Shown here: in pieces, positions 28,301 through 34,884 of the stretch
Layout of the letters: each line of letters begins with the position of its first letter
Numbering within the stretch: position 1 is the stretch's first letter
Source: Oscillospiraceae bacterium
Lineage (GTDB): Bacteria > Bacillota > Clostridia > Oscillospirales > CAG-272
NCBI GenBank assembly: GCA_015063805.1
Contig: SVTK01000010.1
Location: 1 to 64,000 of the forward strand
Direction: 5' to 3'
DNA: 64,000 bases
Made by a program: the position numbers and the translations under genes
Notes under the pieces: model-generated
The model's input: only the letters and a program-made list of their open reading frames with translations
Told to the model about the DNA's origin: nothing
The model's database searches: none

Positions 28301-30315
28301 CTCATCGAATCACTGACCAGTTTGAGCGAGGAATTCGTCTGGGGCAGCTTGACGATGCTGCTGTCGATGGTTACCTTGATGTCATAGCGCGCGGTGGTAT
28401 CGGAATCGGCGGCGTTGCGCTTGACCGGCGTGACGGTGACACCGTTTCCGCAGGGAGTACCGGTGTTGTTCGCCCACCAAACGGCCGAAAGGTTCTGCAG
28501 CGTATTGTAAGAGAACCCGGGTTCCGACAGGAACCACAGCGTGGTCAGGCTTTCCCGCGGCAGGGTGTAGCTTGAGCTGATAATGTAAGTTTCAGCACTG
28601 CGTGTCTGCGCGGTGTACCAGCCGCTGCCGGGCAAGTTGACGGTAACCTCTGCCGTGTAGGCCGTGCCGCCTTCGGTATACGTCAGCGTGACTGTGCCGA
28701 GGGACTTTGTGGTAAGGCGGTAGCGCTCGCCATTTCGCGAGACCGTCAGGATGTTCTCATTGGACGAGGTCAGCGTGCCCGCTGTCAGGGCAGTCTGCGT
28801 GCCGGAGGACGTGCCGTAGAAGAGATAGATATCGCGCGTACTGCCGAGCGACGGATTGAACAATGCCAGCGGGGATGCGTTCTTTTGCGTTGTACTTGTT
28901 TTGTACAGCAGCGTCGGCTTTTCCTGCATCTTGAGGGAGAGGTTGCTGCTGCGCAACGAATCGCCAACCAGTTTGAGCGAAGAAGTCGTCTGAGGCAGAT
29001 CGACGGTGTCGCTGTCGATGATTACCTCGATGTCATAGCGTGCGGCCGTATCGGAATCAGCAGCGTTGCGCTTGACTGTCTTGACGGTAACGCCGTCCAA
29101 GCAGGGGGTGTCAACTCTGTTCACCTGCCAAACGGCAGAAAGGTTTTGCACCATGTTGTAGGAGAACCCGGATTCCGACAGGAACCACAGCGAAGTTTTT
29201 CCTTCCGTGGGCAGGGTAAAGCTGGTGATGTAATTTGCCGCATTGTACGCCCGTGCAGAGAACCACGCCTGTGTTGGCAGGACAACGCTTACTTCTGCCG
29301 TGTACTTAATGCTTCCGTCGGTATAGGTCAGCGTTACCGTACCGGGGGCCTTGTAGGTCAGGCGGTATATGTCGCCATCCTTCTCAACCACCAGCAGATT
29401 GGGGTTGGAGGAGGTCAGTGTGCCCGCCGTCAGCGCGGTCTGCGTGCCGGAGGCCGCGCCGTAATAAAGGTAGATAGACGAACTGTTACCGAGTGTAAAT
29501 GCACATTCGGCCAGCGGCTGGGGGGCGTTGCTGGGCTTGGTTTTGAACTGCAGTTCGGGAACTTCCTCCATGCGGAGCGTGAGTCTCAGCCCGGACGTGG
29601 TGTCGAAGTGCAGCTGCAGAACTGTGTTATTGGGGATATCTACCACAGCGCCGTCGAAGGTCACCTTGACGTCGTACCGTGCAGCTTCATTGGGGTCGGC
29701 AGCGTTGCGCTTGACCGCCTTGATGTCGACACCGTCGGCAGTTCCGCAGGGCGTATCGATGTTGTTCATTCGCCAGCTCGCGGTAATGTTCTGTGTTATA
29801 TTGTAAGAGAAGCCTTCCTCCGACAGGTACCACAGCTCGGTTTTGCTGTCACGCGGCAGCGTGTAGTCTGCGACGTAGGTTTTTTTGCTGCGTTCCTGGG
29901 CGGAGTACCATCCCTCGAAGGGAAGTCCGACGGTGACTTCTGCCGTGTAGGTGGTGCTTCCGGCAGTATAAGAGAGCGTCACCGTGCCGAATTTTTTGGT
30001 GCGGAAACGGACACGGTCGCCGTTCTGCTCGACCGACAGCACTGTCTCATCGGAGGAAGTCGGCAGCCCCGTCAAGCGAGTCTGTGTTCCGGAGGCCGTA
30101 CCGTAGTATAGGTAGAGATTTGTATTGGAATAGGCGGAAAAAGTATAGGTCGACAGCGGCCATGCTTTGCCGGCATCTCCGGTTTTGAACAGCAATGTCG
30201 GTGTCTCTTCCGCGGCTTTGGAGGTATCGAGAGATTCCGCGAATGCAGGTGCAGCGAACACACCCTCCATAATCAAAAGCATGGCAAATACAAATGCCAA
30301 AATACGTTTTTTCAT
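25324..30315 (-). CDS. Large secreted repeat protein with beta-helix domain
   Basis: A 1663-residue exported protein with a signal peptide (1-27). Residues about 35-1090 hold five repeats of roughly 210 residues. Each has LLFKT.., YLYYGTASGTQT, a TVTLTYTDGSTVYTAEV strand, WYSAQ, LWFLSE.GFSYN and VKRNAAD..ARYD. The last repeat is divergent. The C-terminal part (about 1250-1560) resembles a right-handed parallel beta-helix of the pectate-lyase type (NNCVFYDYDVAL, YINNTIAIRF, RNNTFINNGTAVQV, DSNFINNG). No SLH or sortase motif is seen, so it may be released or held by partners. AAAGGAG precedes ATG. It is first in a two-gene operon with the Ig/InlB protein. The beta-helix suggests polysaccharide binding or cleavage; catalytic residues cannot be assigned. 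Confidence 0.82.
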   Translation of the reverse strand: MKKRILAFVFAMLLIMEGVFAAPAFAESLDTSKAAEETPTLLFKTGDAGKAWPLSTYTFSAYSNTNLYLYYGTASGTQTRLTGLPTSSDETVLSVEQNGDRVRFRTKKFGTVTLSYTAGSTTYTAEVTVGLPFEGWYSAQERSKKTYVADYTLPRDSKTELWYLSEEGFSYNITQNITASWRMNNIDTPCGTADGVDIKAVKRNAADPNEAARYDVKVTFDGAVVDIPNNTVLQLHFDTTSGLRLTLRMEEVPELQFKTKPSNAPQPLAECAFTLGNSSSIYLYYGAASGTQTALTAGTLTSSNPNLLVVEKDGDIYRLTYKAPGTVTLTYTDGSIKYTAEVSVVLPTQAWFSARAYNAANYITSFTLPTEGKTSLWFLSESGFSYNMVQNLSAVWQVNRVDTPCLDGVTVKTVKRNAADSDTAARYDIEVIIDSDTVDLPQTTSSLKLVGDSLRSSNLSLKMQEKPTLLYKTSTTQKNASPLALFNPSLGSTRDIYLFYGTSSGTQTALTAGTLTSSNENILTVSRNGERYRLTTKSLGTVTLTYTEGGTAYTAEVTVNLPGSGWYTAQTRSAETYIISSSYTLPRESLTTLWFLSEPGFSYNTLQNLSAVWWANNTGTPCGNGVTVTPVKRNAADSDTTARYDIKVTIDSSIVKLPQTNSSLKLVSDSMSSSNLFLKMQEKPALLYKTNLNNSAQPLSSYPLSPGSTPNLYLYYGTSSGTQTALTSGTLTSSDPTILTVAKASDGLRYRLTPKTFGTVTLTYTDGSTVYTTEVTVSLPASSWHTTQTRSEANFITSYVLPFEGQTTLWFMSKNGFTYTEIQGLSTNWLGNGVKAEAVKRDPAAPDATARYDFKVTFDSAILELPSSSTSFRLRYTNANGSSMAESRALSLQMEPKPGLLFRTLTWVSNTPQENPNTKLLSIEQLPIQLEHTTTLRLYYGTIDAHVPVTDLTVLSGKSVKVVTQMASDGGLCWDLKYVEPGETVLQYRYLSNGKSITGAHTLSVSIPEYAFFSAQARTTENYLPDISWFDLENGSIWFLSEDGFTAEERAGIEVKVNYNRTDFSNFSIAWAERPGAAGRYDLKITLPKPPSGELNYSLQIKQNDKLLINDYRIYAAKKMHIHELYLGDYVVGFSFARGEIIDIIEGGTGSMGSTSAAAPSENDPYKLFRDFDITAAEIKTDSEGAKYYEVLPGNKAKITVSKVWIEPLYGTEAVFSLSDKAYVTEVIPNANGSNWELYFKPARYAYVRLWATVTATIEGQTITGDIGVTCMSDYRSIGEYDCALLDILSVEDYIDEDGEFHQGLNSLLQEIVENDKSSIISIRLADIDYVGTITIPTKLGTRLNLHGRTNTRLIGSVDLNEAQGPKMSNICFIAPDRSGSSDEMIAVRNGAGTVNNCVFYDYDVALDTSWKGLVSSMNGNIYINNTIAIRFDIGMRLTGSQILSTWRNNTFINNGTAVQVLSLNKYASSYYFRFTDSNFINNGTDFDVRDGSTIYMYKNYFGEYRALGNGHYPNPGRPGHDKHNGRDELRLSDLLGAKTEGKVDLILKRRPAQIQTTNGAKVVTNPRWKYPVMNWWNGVSLETLLFDRDVAVNPAAMFMSARAEAEYENILVADWENATQIINTDIDAENLLIDGSAFEESGEKKIDIVDEKEKPLGTWIFD

Positions 30316-30545
30316 TTTTTCTCCTTTCGATGATGCTTAGATGAAAACAGTCTTTATCCTTTTAATAATAGTGGTAGATCTTCTGTGGCTGTCTCACAAG
30401 AAAAGCCCCCTTTTCCCATTTATCGTTTTTAATTTCGCTTTCTTGGGTAAATCCCCCCGATAATAAAGACTTCAAAAACAGGGGGAAGGTTTTGTTTTTT
30501 GAAAATTTGAAAAAAGAAGTTTGGGGCGGAGATACAGAAATGAGA

Positions 30546-30583
30546 AAAAGAAGCAAGAAACGGGTGTGTTTCTTGCTTCTTTT
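30546..30583. terminator. Bidirectional terminator after the truncated integrase
   Basis: A perfect 16-bp inverted repeat (30546-30561 with 30568-30583) with A-rich and T-rich arms. It lies just past the end of integrase homology and is read through in the residual open frame. The rest of 30316-30545 is upstream sequence of the 1663-residue protein gene with no gene. Confidence 0.7.
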
Positions 30584-30595
30584 CGGTTTACATTT

Positions 30596-30835
30596 GATTG
30601 ATTGTTCAGATAATTCGCCCTCGCGCAGGGTGTTGATCCAGTCCTCGAGATCATGCCGGGTCAGCTCTCCCAGCGGCACATTTCCGTCGCAGCGCTTGAA
30701 TAATGCCCGACTGTGGTGCTTGTATGTCTGGAGTGTCTTGTCGGTTACTCCTCTCGCGGAAGCTGCCCGAAAGAACAGGGAAAAGGCCTGTTCTACGGTG
30801 ATTTCGTCTGTCTTTTTCATCGTGATTCTCGCCAT
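30596..30835 (-). pseudogene. N-terminal stub of a second tyrosine integrase
   Basis: The first 80 residues (VEQAFSLFFRAASARGVTDKTLQTY..LTRHDLEDWINTLREGELSEQSI) match the SAM-like core-binding domain of a tyrosine recombinase and parallel the N terminus of the complete integrase at 34885-35826. Homology then stops. The frame stays open to 30362, but only through terminator and AT-rich sequence, so the catalytic domain is lost. Its start lies 65 bp from the left att repeat, against 67 bp for the complete integrase and the right repeat. It is therefore probably the remains of an earlier element at the same tRNA. Confidence 0.75.
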
Positions 30836-30899
30836 TTCTGCACCTCTTGAATGATCGAAATTTCAGAAAATTCAAGCGCTGCAGTAAAAGGCTCGAAAG

Positions 30900-30983
<84 letters not shown>

Positions 30984-30985
30984 GG

Positions 30986-31006
30986 GCGGCCAAGCGAGTT
31001 GGCCGC
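30986..31006. repeat. Inverted repeat at the inner edge of the left att site
   Basis: A perfect 8-bp inverted repeat, GCGGCCAA with TTGGCCGC, lies two bases inside the element from the end of the att repeat. It is GC-rich in AT-rich surroundings and may be an integrase or excision-factor site. The rest of 31007-31143 shows nothing recognisable. Confidence 0.5.
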
Positions 31007-31143
31007 TTGAAACATCCAAAAGTGTTGAAATCCAAAGAAAGAACTTCTTTATACACTTTGCAATCGTATGCTGTGTATGCTTGATTTTTAGTTTATTGTT
31101 TCATTCTAACAGATGCAATTCACATGGCTTTATACCGTGCAAA

Positions 31144-31704
31144 TTACAGCCCCATTTCTTTTACCCGCCGATAGAATGTATTCGGCTTCAAACTTACTTC
31201 ATCCATCGCGGCTCTTGCGGTAATCTCTCCCGCACGCCACCGCGCACAGACAGCCTTAAACCGCGCCTCGTCAACGTCAACTGGTTTGCGGCCTTTGTAC
31301 TTGCCTTCGCTCTTGGCAATCTCTATACCCTCTCTCTGCCGTTCCAGAATGCTTTCTCGTTCAAGTTCAGCCAGCGCACCGAAAACGGTCAACATAAACC
31401 GTCCCTGCGGCGTCGTGGTGTCAATACTTTCTTTCAGCGAAACAAACTCTACACCCTTTTCGGTTAGTTCAGCGACTATTGAAAGCAAGTCGCGTGTGTT
31501 CCTTGCAATGCGGGAGATACTTTCTACAATCACCATATCTCCCTCTCGGACATACGCCATCATTGCCCGAAATTCTGTGCGCTCGGTGTTCTTGCCGCTT
31601 GCTTTGTCGATGAACAGCTTTTCTACTGCTTGCTCTTCCATCATTTTGAGTTGTCGCGCTTCGTTTTGTTCAACTGTGGAGCATCTGACATATCCTACCC
31701 GCAT
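31144..31704 (-). CDS. Serine recombinase (resolvase/invertase family)
   Basis: A 186-residue small serine recombinase. The N-terminal catalytic domain begins VGYVRCSTVEQNEARQ, with the nucleophile Ser in RCST. VIVESISRIARNTRDLL carries the second conserved Ser-Arg block. LFGALAELERE is here VFGALAELERESILERQREGIEIAK, leading into the long E-helix. The C-terminal GKYKGRKPVD and ITARAAMDEVSLKPNTFYR form a Hin/resolvase-type helix-turn-helix. ATG 31704 has AAAGGA ten bases upstream; the in-frame GTG at 31713 lacks SD spacing. It could resolve multimers or invert DNA of the element. It has no in-frame TAG and ends in TAA. Confidence 0.93.
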   Translation of the reverse strand: MRVGYVRCSTVEQNEARQLKMMEEQAVEKLFIDKASGKNTERTEFRAMMAYVREGDMVIVESISRIARNTRDLLSIVAELTEKGVEFVSLKESIDTTTPQGRFMLTVFGALAELERESILERQREGIEIAKSEGKYKGRKPVDVDEARFKAVCARWRAGEITARAAMDEVSLKPNTFYRRVKEMGL

Positions 31705-31871
31705 ATACTGCACATCCTTTCTTTACTCTACCAATAGTATACCACAAAAAAGAAAGAATGTCAATAGGGTTATTGTTTTATTTGAAATATTTCAAATGTT
31801 GTTTTGCATATGTGTGACACATAATTTCGTGCTTGTTTATATTGTCAAAAGGGTATAGTCTATTGAAACAG

Positions 31872-31909
31872 ATATCCAAGGAGCGGGAATTGTCCCGCTC
31901 CTTGGATAT
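31872..31909 (-). terminator. Terminator downstream of the SHOCT gene
   Basis: A perfect 17-bp stem (31872-31888 with 31893-31909, 4-nt loop) lies six bases after the stop codon of the SHOCT-domain gene. It is the only structure in the 31705-31915 gap. Confidence 0.8.
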
Positions 31910-31915
31910 GTGTGT

Positions 31916-32575
31916 TTATTGGCCAAGCAATTGTTTTTTCTTTGCGTCAAATTCCTCTTGTGTTAAAATACCGCTGTCGAGAAGCTCCTTAAATTTCTTA
32001 AGCTCATCTGCGGAAGAGATAGGAACGCTTATAGGCGCATGCTTTGCGCTTTTGGCTTCGTCCACCTTTTGTTTAATATAATTTGCGACTTCTTTCATTT
32101 TTTCGTTGCTCACATTGTATTTCTCAAAGGTGAAGGTGTTTTCGTTGAAAAAATTGCTGTGGCGATTGTTCATCATGGTAGAAGCGGTTTCTAACTGTAA
32201 ATAACCAATGGTAAAACCGCTTTTCTTAAACTGAACGCCGATGCAGTCAACATAATAAATTGTTTTTTCTCCATCCGTGATATTGCCCGTAATGAAAGAG
32301 CCGACACTTGCATTTACACGAATTACACATTTTTCTTCGTATACGTCAATATGTCTTCCACGCGCACCGCTGATACTATAAATTGCTGTATTATTGCCCC
32401 CCGTACATGGTGCACTATCAGAATAAATTTCTTTTGGCTTTCTACGTTTGGAGATAAGTAAAATGATGACAATCAATATAATTCCTATTATTGGTATTAA
32501 AATGGTAGGTCTGAAGATAAGTGAAATGATGACAATCAATATAAGTGCTATTATTAGTACTGTAGTGTTACGCAT
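31916..32575 (-). CDS. Membrane protein with C-terminal SHOCT domain
   Basis: A 219-residue protein. Two Ile/Leu-rich transmembrane helices occupy residues 4-42, followed by KRRKPKE. The middle part (HIDVYEEKCVIRV..ITDGEKTIYYVDCIGVQFKKSG..GYLQLET) resembles a PH-like or DUF4429-type beta domain. The C terminus (ADELKKFKELLDSGILTQEEFDAKKKQLLG) is a clear SHOCT domain. Such proteins are common on mobile elements and prophages of Bacillota, with unknown function, perhaps in membrane association or oligomerisation. The DNA coding the two helices is a tandem 63-bp duplication. No in-frame TAG; ends in TAA. Confidence 0.82.
   Translation of the reverse strand: MRNTTVLIIALILIVIISLIFRPTILIPIIGIILIVIILLISKRRKPKEIYSDSAPCTGGNNTAIYSISGARGRHIDVYEEKCVIRVNASVGSFITGNITDGEKTIYYVDCIGVQFKKSGFTIGYLQLETASTMMNNRHSNFFNENTFTFEKYNVSNEKMKEVANYIKQKVDEAKSAKHAPISVPISSADELKKFKELLDSGILTQEEFDAKKKQLLGQ
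32452..32562 (-). repeat. Tandem 63-bp duplication in a transmembrane segment
   Basis: The segment from 32452 is repeated with a 63-bp offset from 32515 with few differences (shared ATGATGACAATCAATATAA). It encodes two successive Ile-rich helices of the SHOCT protein, so the second helix arose by in-frame duplication. Confidence 0.75.
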
Positions 32576-32620
32576 AACTTTTTTCCTTTCTTAATACAGT
32601 TCTTAATACAGTGAACTCAA

Positions 32621-32809
32621 TTACGTTGTCTTCATCAATTCCTGCACCGCAATCTGTAATGCACGCGGCACGCCGTCCATTTTGATATACTTCGCAACCG
32701 TTGAACCGCTACGGCCAATTTCCCGCCCAACAGCTGAATAATTTCCGAGCTGTGCGTACAGCCGGTGCATCTCAACGATTTCTGCGGGGGTGACCCTTGG
32801 CGCACCCAT
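32621..32809 (-). CDS. Small helix-turn-helix protein
   Basis: A 62-residue protein with a homeodomain-like/resolvase-type HTH (TPAEIVEMHRLYAQLGNYSAVGREIGRSGSTVAKYI). Its ATG follows directly on the TAA of the upstream gene, so the two are co-translated; the SD is weak (GAGGAC, further upstream). It is probably a DNA-binding regulator or excision-type factor of the element. It is too short for firmer assignment. Ends in TAA. Confidence 0.65.
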   Translation of the reverse strand: MGAPRVTPAEIVEMHRLYAQLGNYSAVGREIGRSGSTVAKYIKMDGVPRALQIAVQELMKTT

Positions 32810-33007
32810 TTACTTAACAACCTTGTCCTCGGGACGGAGAATAGTTTCTTTCATTGCCTTCTCAAACTGTTCTTTCACATACTCCTCAGGCATCCATTTC
32901 TTGTCTGCTCCTGCTTCAGCCAAAATCTTGTTCATCTTGTCCAGTTGGATAAAAAAGTTTTTCGGAACAACAATTCTGCCTTTTTCGGTGTCGATGATGA
33001 TACGCAT
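32810..33007 (-). CDS. Small element protein of unknown function
   Basis: A 65-residue protein with a strong SD (AGGAGG, eight bases before ATG). The N terminus (MRIIIDTEKGRIVVPKNFF) is beta-like and the rest helical and charged (EEYVKEQFEKAMKETI). I do not recognise it. It is the first gene of a two-gene unit with the small HTH protein, and its promoter must lie in the 33008-33110 AT-rich stretch. Confidence 0.65.
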   Translation of the reverse strand: MRIIIDTEKGRIVVPKNFFIQLDKMNKILAEAGADKKWMPEEYVKEQFEKAMKETILRPEDKVVK

Positions 33008-33109
33008 AATAGCGTCCTCCTAAAATAAAATATTTATATCCTGTGCTATCCGCACAAAACATCACAATAAACACTTTGTTTTCGCCAAATTTCAAGAGAA
33101 TACAGATAT

Positions 33110-33214
33110 AATCAACTCGAATATGACTTGAATCAACTGCAATTCAATTAAAATCGAATGCAATTCACATGAAATCAAACTGAAACAAATTGAATTCCAT
33201 TAAAGTGCATATGA
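33110..33214. repeat. Degenerate 21-bp iteron-like array
   Basis: Units starting at 33110, 33131, 33152, 33173 and 33194 recur every 21 bp. The first four open with AATC, and neighbours share AATCAACT (units 1-2) and TGCAATTCA (units 2-3) at the same phase. The 33008-33538 gap otherwise holds no gene and is very AT-rich, with TTCGYGAAAAAA repeats near 33391-33420 and a promoter at 33454. Arrays of 20-22-bp iterons upstream of an initiator-like gene are typical of plasmid origins. Confidence 0.55.
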
Positions 33215-33453
33215 ATCACAACGATAACGGCGAATTTTATCCGCATTTCAGCGCGAAACAGGTCAAATCATTTTGGATACGGCCATTTTCTTTTTGATTT
33301 TCCCGAAACATACCCGTACTGCGGAATTTCCTTGTGTTTGCATCTCTTTCTATATATAAAGACCCCATGCAGAGATGAAAGGTTTTATATTTCGTGAAAA
33401 AATTCAAAAATTCGCGAAAAAAGTCTTTTTTTTGCTCCCTCAACCGACCTTAT

Positions 33454-33482
33454 TTGATTTTTTATAAAAAATATTGTATAAT
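33454..33482 (+). promoter_or_regulatory. Promoter of the TAG-containing operon
   Basis: TTGATT (33454-33459), 17-bp spacer, TATAAT (33477-33482). A short palindrome GAAAGT..ACTTTC just downstream (about 33491-33506) could be an operator. Confidence 0.7.
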
Positions 33483-33538
33483 ATTTACAGAAAGTAAAAA
33501 CTTTCTAAATTTAAAAAATGTGAAAAAGGAGTATAATT

Positions 33539-33799
33539 ATGCAACTCACCATAAGTACTTTGGTAGAAAAATTATTAGATGCTATCGATAAGGATTAGAA
33601 CCCCAATTTCCGGCTTTCGTTCTATGATTCCGTTCGTCAGTTGGAATTTCAAATCTCACGAGAAAGAAAAAAGATGGTGGACGAGATTGTAAATGAGGTT
33701 TTGTCGAGACTCAGTATATCAACCGACACGACGGAAGCAGTCCAAAAGATAGAACAATTATCAAATACAATTCAAAATCTTGGAAAGGAGAGAAAATAA
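33539..33799 (+). CDS. Small coiled-coil protein with one in-frame TAG (recoded gene 1)
   Basis: AAAGGAG lies eight bases before ATG 33539. The frame runs 86 codons to TAA at 33797 and is interrupted only by TAG at codon 20 (33596-33598). Reading TAG as Gln gives KDQNPNFRLSFYDSVRQLEF, a continuous amphipathic helix region, then IEQLSNTIQNLGKE. No family is recognised; the length and charge suit a small helical accessory or partition-type protein. Under the standard code only a 19-residue peptide would be made, and the downstream part has no start signal. One base separates it from the next gene, whose SD lies in its own last codons. Confidence 0.6.
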
Positions 33800-33800
33800 G

Positions 33801-34403
33801 ATGCCGCAGACCTATCCCCATCAGCGGACGATAACTATACATCGTGAACCCGCAAAGCACAACTTCCTCGGAATTCAAAATGATAACTGGTAGGCTGCCG
33901 CCCGCGATCTGGGCGCGCACGCCACTATGTTATATCTGTACCTTGCATCCAATGCGAACGGCTTTGAATTAGCCCTCTCGCAAAAGGCAGTCACAGAAGC
34001 AATTGGGATGCCGCGCTCAACCTATCATGACCAATTTCACAAGCTGGTCAGCAAAGGTTATCTGGTTTTAGAGCATGGGAACACCTATGCTTTTTATGAA
34101 ACGCCCCAGCCGCGTCCCGGAGAAGAGGACAAAAATGCCATGTCGGGCGACGGTTTTGAAGCTCCGCAGGAAAACACCCCTATATCCTCTGACGGACAAA
34201 CATTACCGCCCATGGATAGAGAAATAAATAATATAAATAATACAATAAATAAGAAAAATATTTAGGAAGCCCCCTTAAAGGGAAAGTATCATGTAGAGAC
34301 GACAATCAGAGAAGTTGTTATCCCCAATCCGGATGAGGAGAGAAGAAAAGAGAAATCAACCCCAAGTCCATGGCAGAATGAGAAAGGGGAGTTTATATTC
34401 TGA
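33801..34403 (+). CDS. Replication-initiator-like HTH protein with two in-frame TAGs (recoded gene 2)
   Basis: AAGGAG lies before ATG 33801. A 200-codon frame ends in TGA at 34401 and is broken only by TAG at codons 31 (33891-33893) and 155 (34263-34265). The segment W-TAG-AAARDLGAHATMLYLYLASN, then KAVTEAIGMPRSTYHDQFHKL and GYLVLEHGNTYAFYE, matches a winged-helix type found on small Bacillota elements. In relatives known to me the residue after Trp is Gln, as TAG-to-Gln would give. The C-terminal tail after codon 155 (EAPLKGKYHVETTIREVVIP..) stays open for 45 codons. The stop overlaps the next start (TGATG). With the upstream iterons it is a candidate replication initiator. Confidence 0.72.
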
Positions 34404-34834
34404 TGTGTCCAAGAGCAAACAGCTATGTGGAAAACTTCTGCAATCACCTCCGACGCAATGGGTATAGTGAAAAGTATGAGCAAGCGGGAATATACAGCAT
34501 CAGCATTGACCAGACGCTTGTTTACATTGGCAAAAGCCATAATATGCTCGTTCGTGTGGCATAGCATTATGTCAATATCAAGAAGCAAGAGGAATGCAAA
34601 TACCGTATCTTGGCAGAGGCTTGCCGTAAACATCACAGCATCAATTTTGACGTGATGTATTATGCAAAAGAAATTGATGAAGATGCCGTTACAGAAGAAA
34701 TCGGCCAGAAGGAAGGGGAATTGATACGGCAATACCGTCCTGCGTTGAATACATAGATACCCCATGAGGACAATTGGCGTGAGTATGATTTCGTCCCCAT
34801 CGACGTTAGAAAAGTGCGGAAAACGCTGTTGTAA
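34403..34834 (+). CDS. GIY-YIG nuclease-like protein with two in-frame TAGs (recoded gene 3)
   Basis: ATG 34403 overlaps the stop of recoded gene 2 (TGATG). A 143-codon frame ends in TAA at 34832 and is broken only by TAG at codons 54 (34562-34564) and 118 (34754-34756). The GIY-YIG motif is intact (GIYSISIDQTLVYIG), with KYRILAEACRKH, catalytic-type Arg in MLVRVA, and Glu in QKEGELIRQYRPALN. TAG read as Gln gives RVAQHY and LNTQIP, both natural for this domain. As standard code the protein would be split into three pieces, two without starts. It may be a homing-type or element-competition nuclease. Confidence 0.72.
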
Positions 34835-34841
34835 ATAAAGA

Positions 34842-34869
34842 GAAGCGGGAGCAAATTCACTCCCGCTTC
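34842..34869. terminator. Bidirectional terminator
   Basis: A perfect stem GAAGCGGGA (34842-34850) with TCCCGCTTC (34861-34869) between the convergent recoded operon (+) and integrase (-). Confidence 0.8.
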
Positions 34870-34884
34870 ATTCGTTTGTTTATG

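Noticed and set aside
30362..30595. C-terminal extension of the integrase stub as real protein
   Set aside because: It reads through a perfect terminator hairpin and AT-rich spacer and has no similarity to the recombinase catalytic domain.
33539..34834. The TAG-containing genes as ordinary pseudogenes
   Set aside because: Five TAGs with no TAA, TGA or frameshift, intact SDs, a coupled TGATG junction and conserved motifs on both sides of each TAG make random decay less likely. It is not excluded and remains the main alternative.
33539..34834. TAG as pyrrolysine
   Set aside because: No pyl genes or methylamine enzymes are present, and the TAG sites fall where glutamine suits the HTH and GIY-YIG families.
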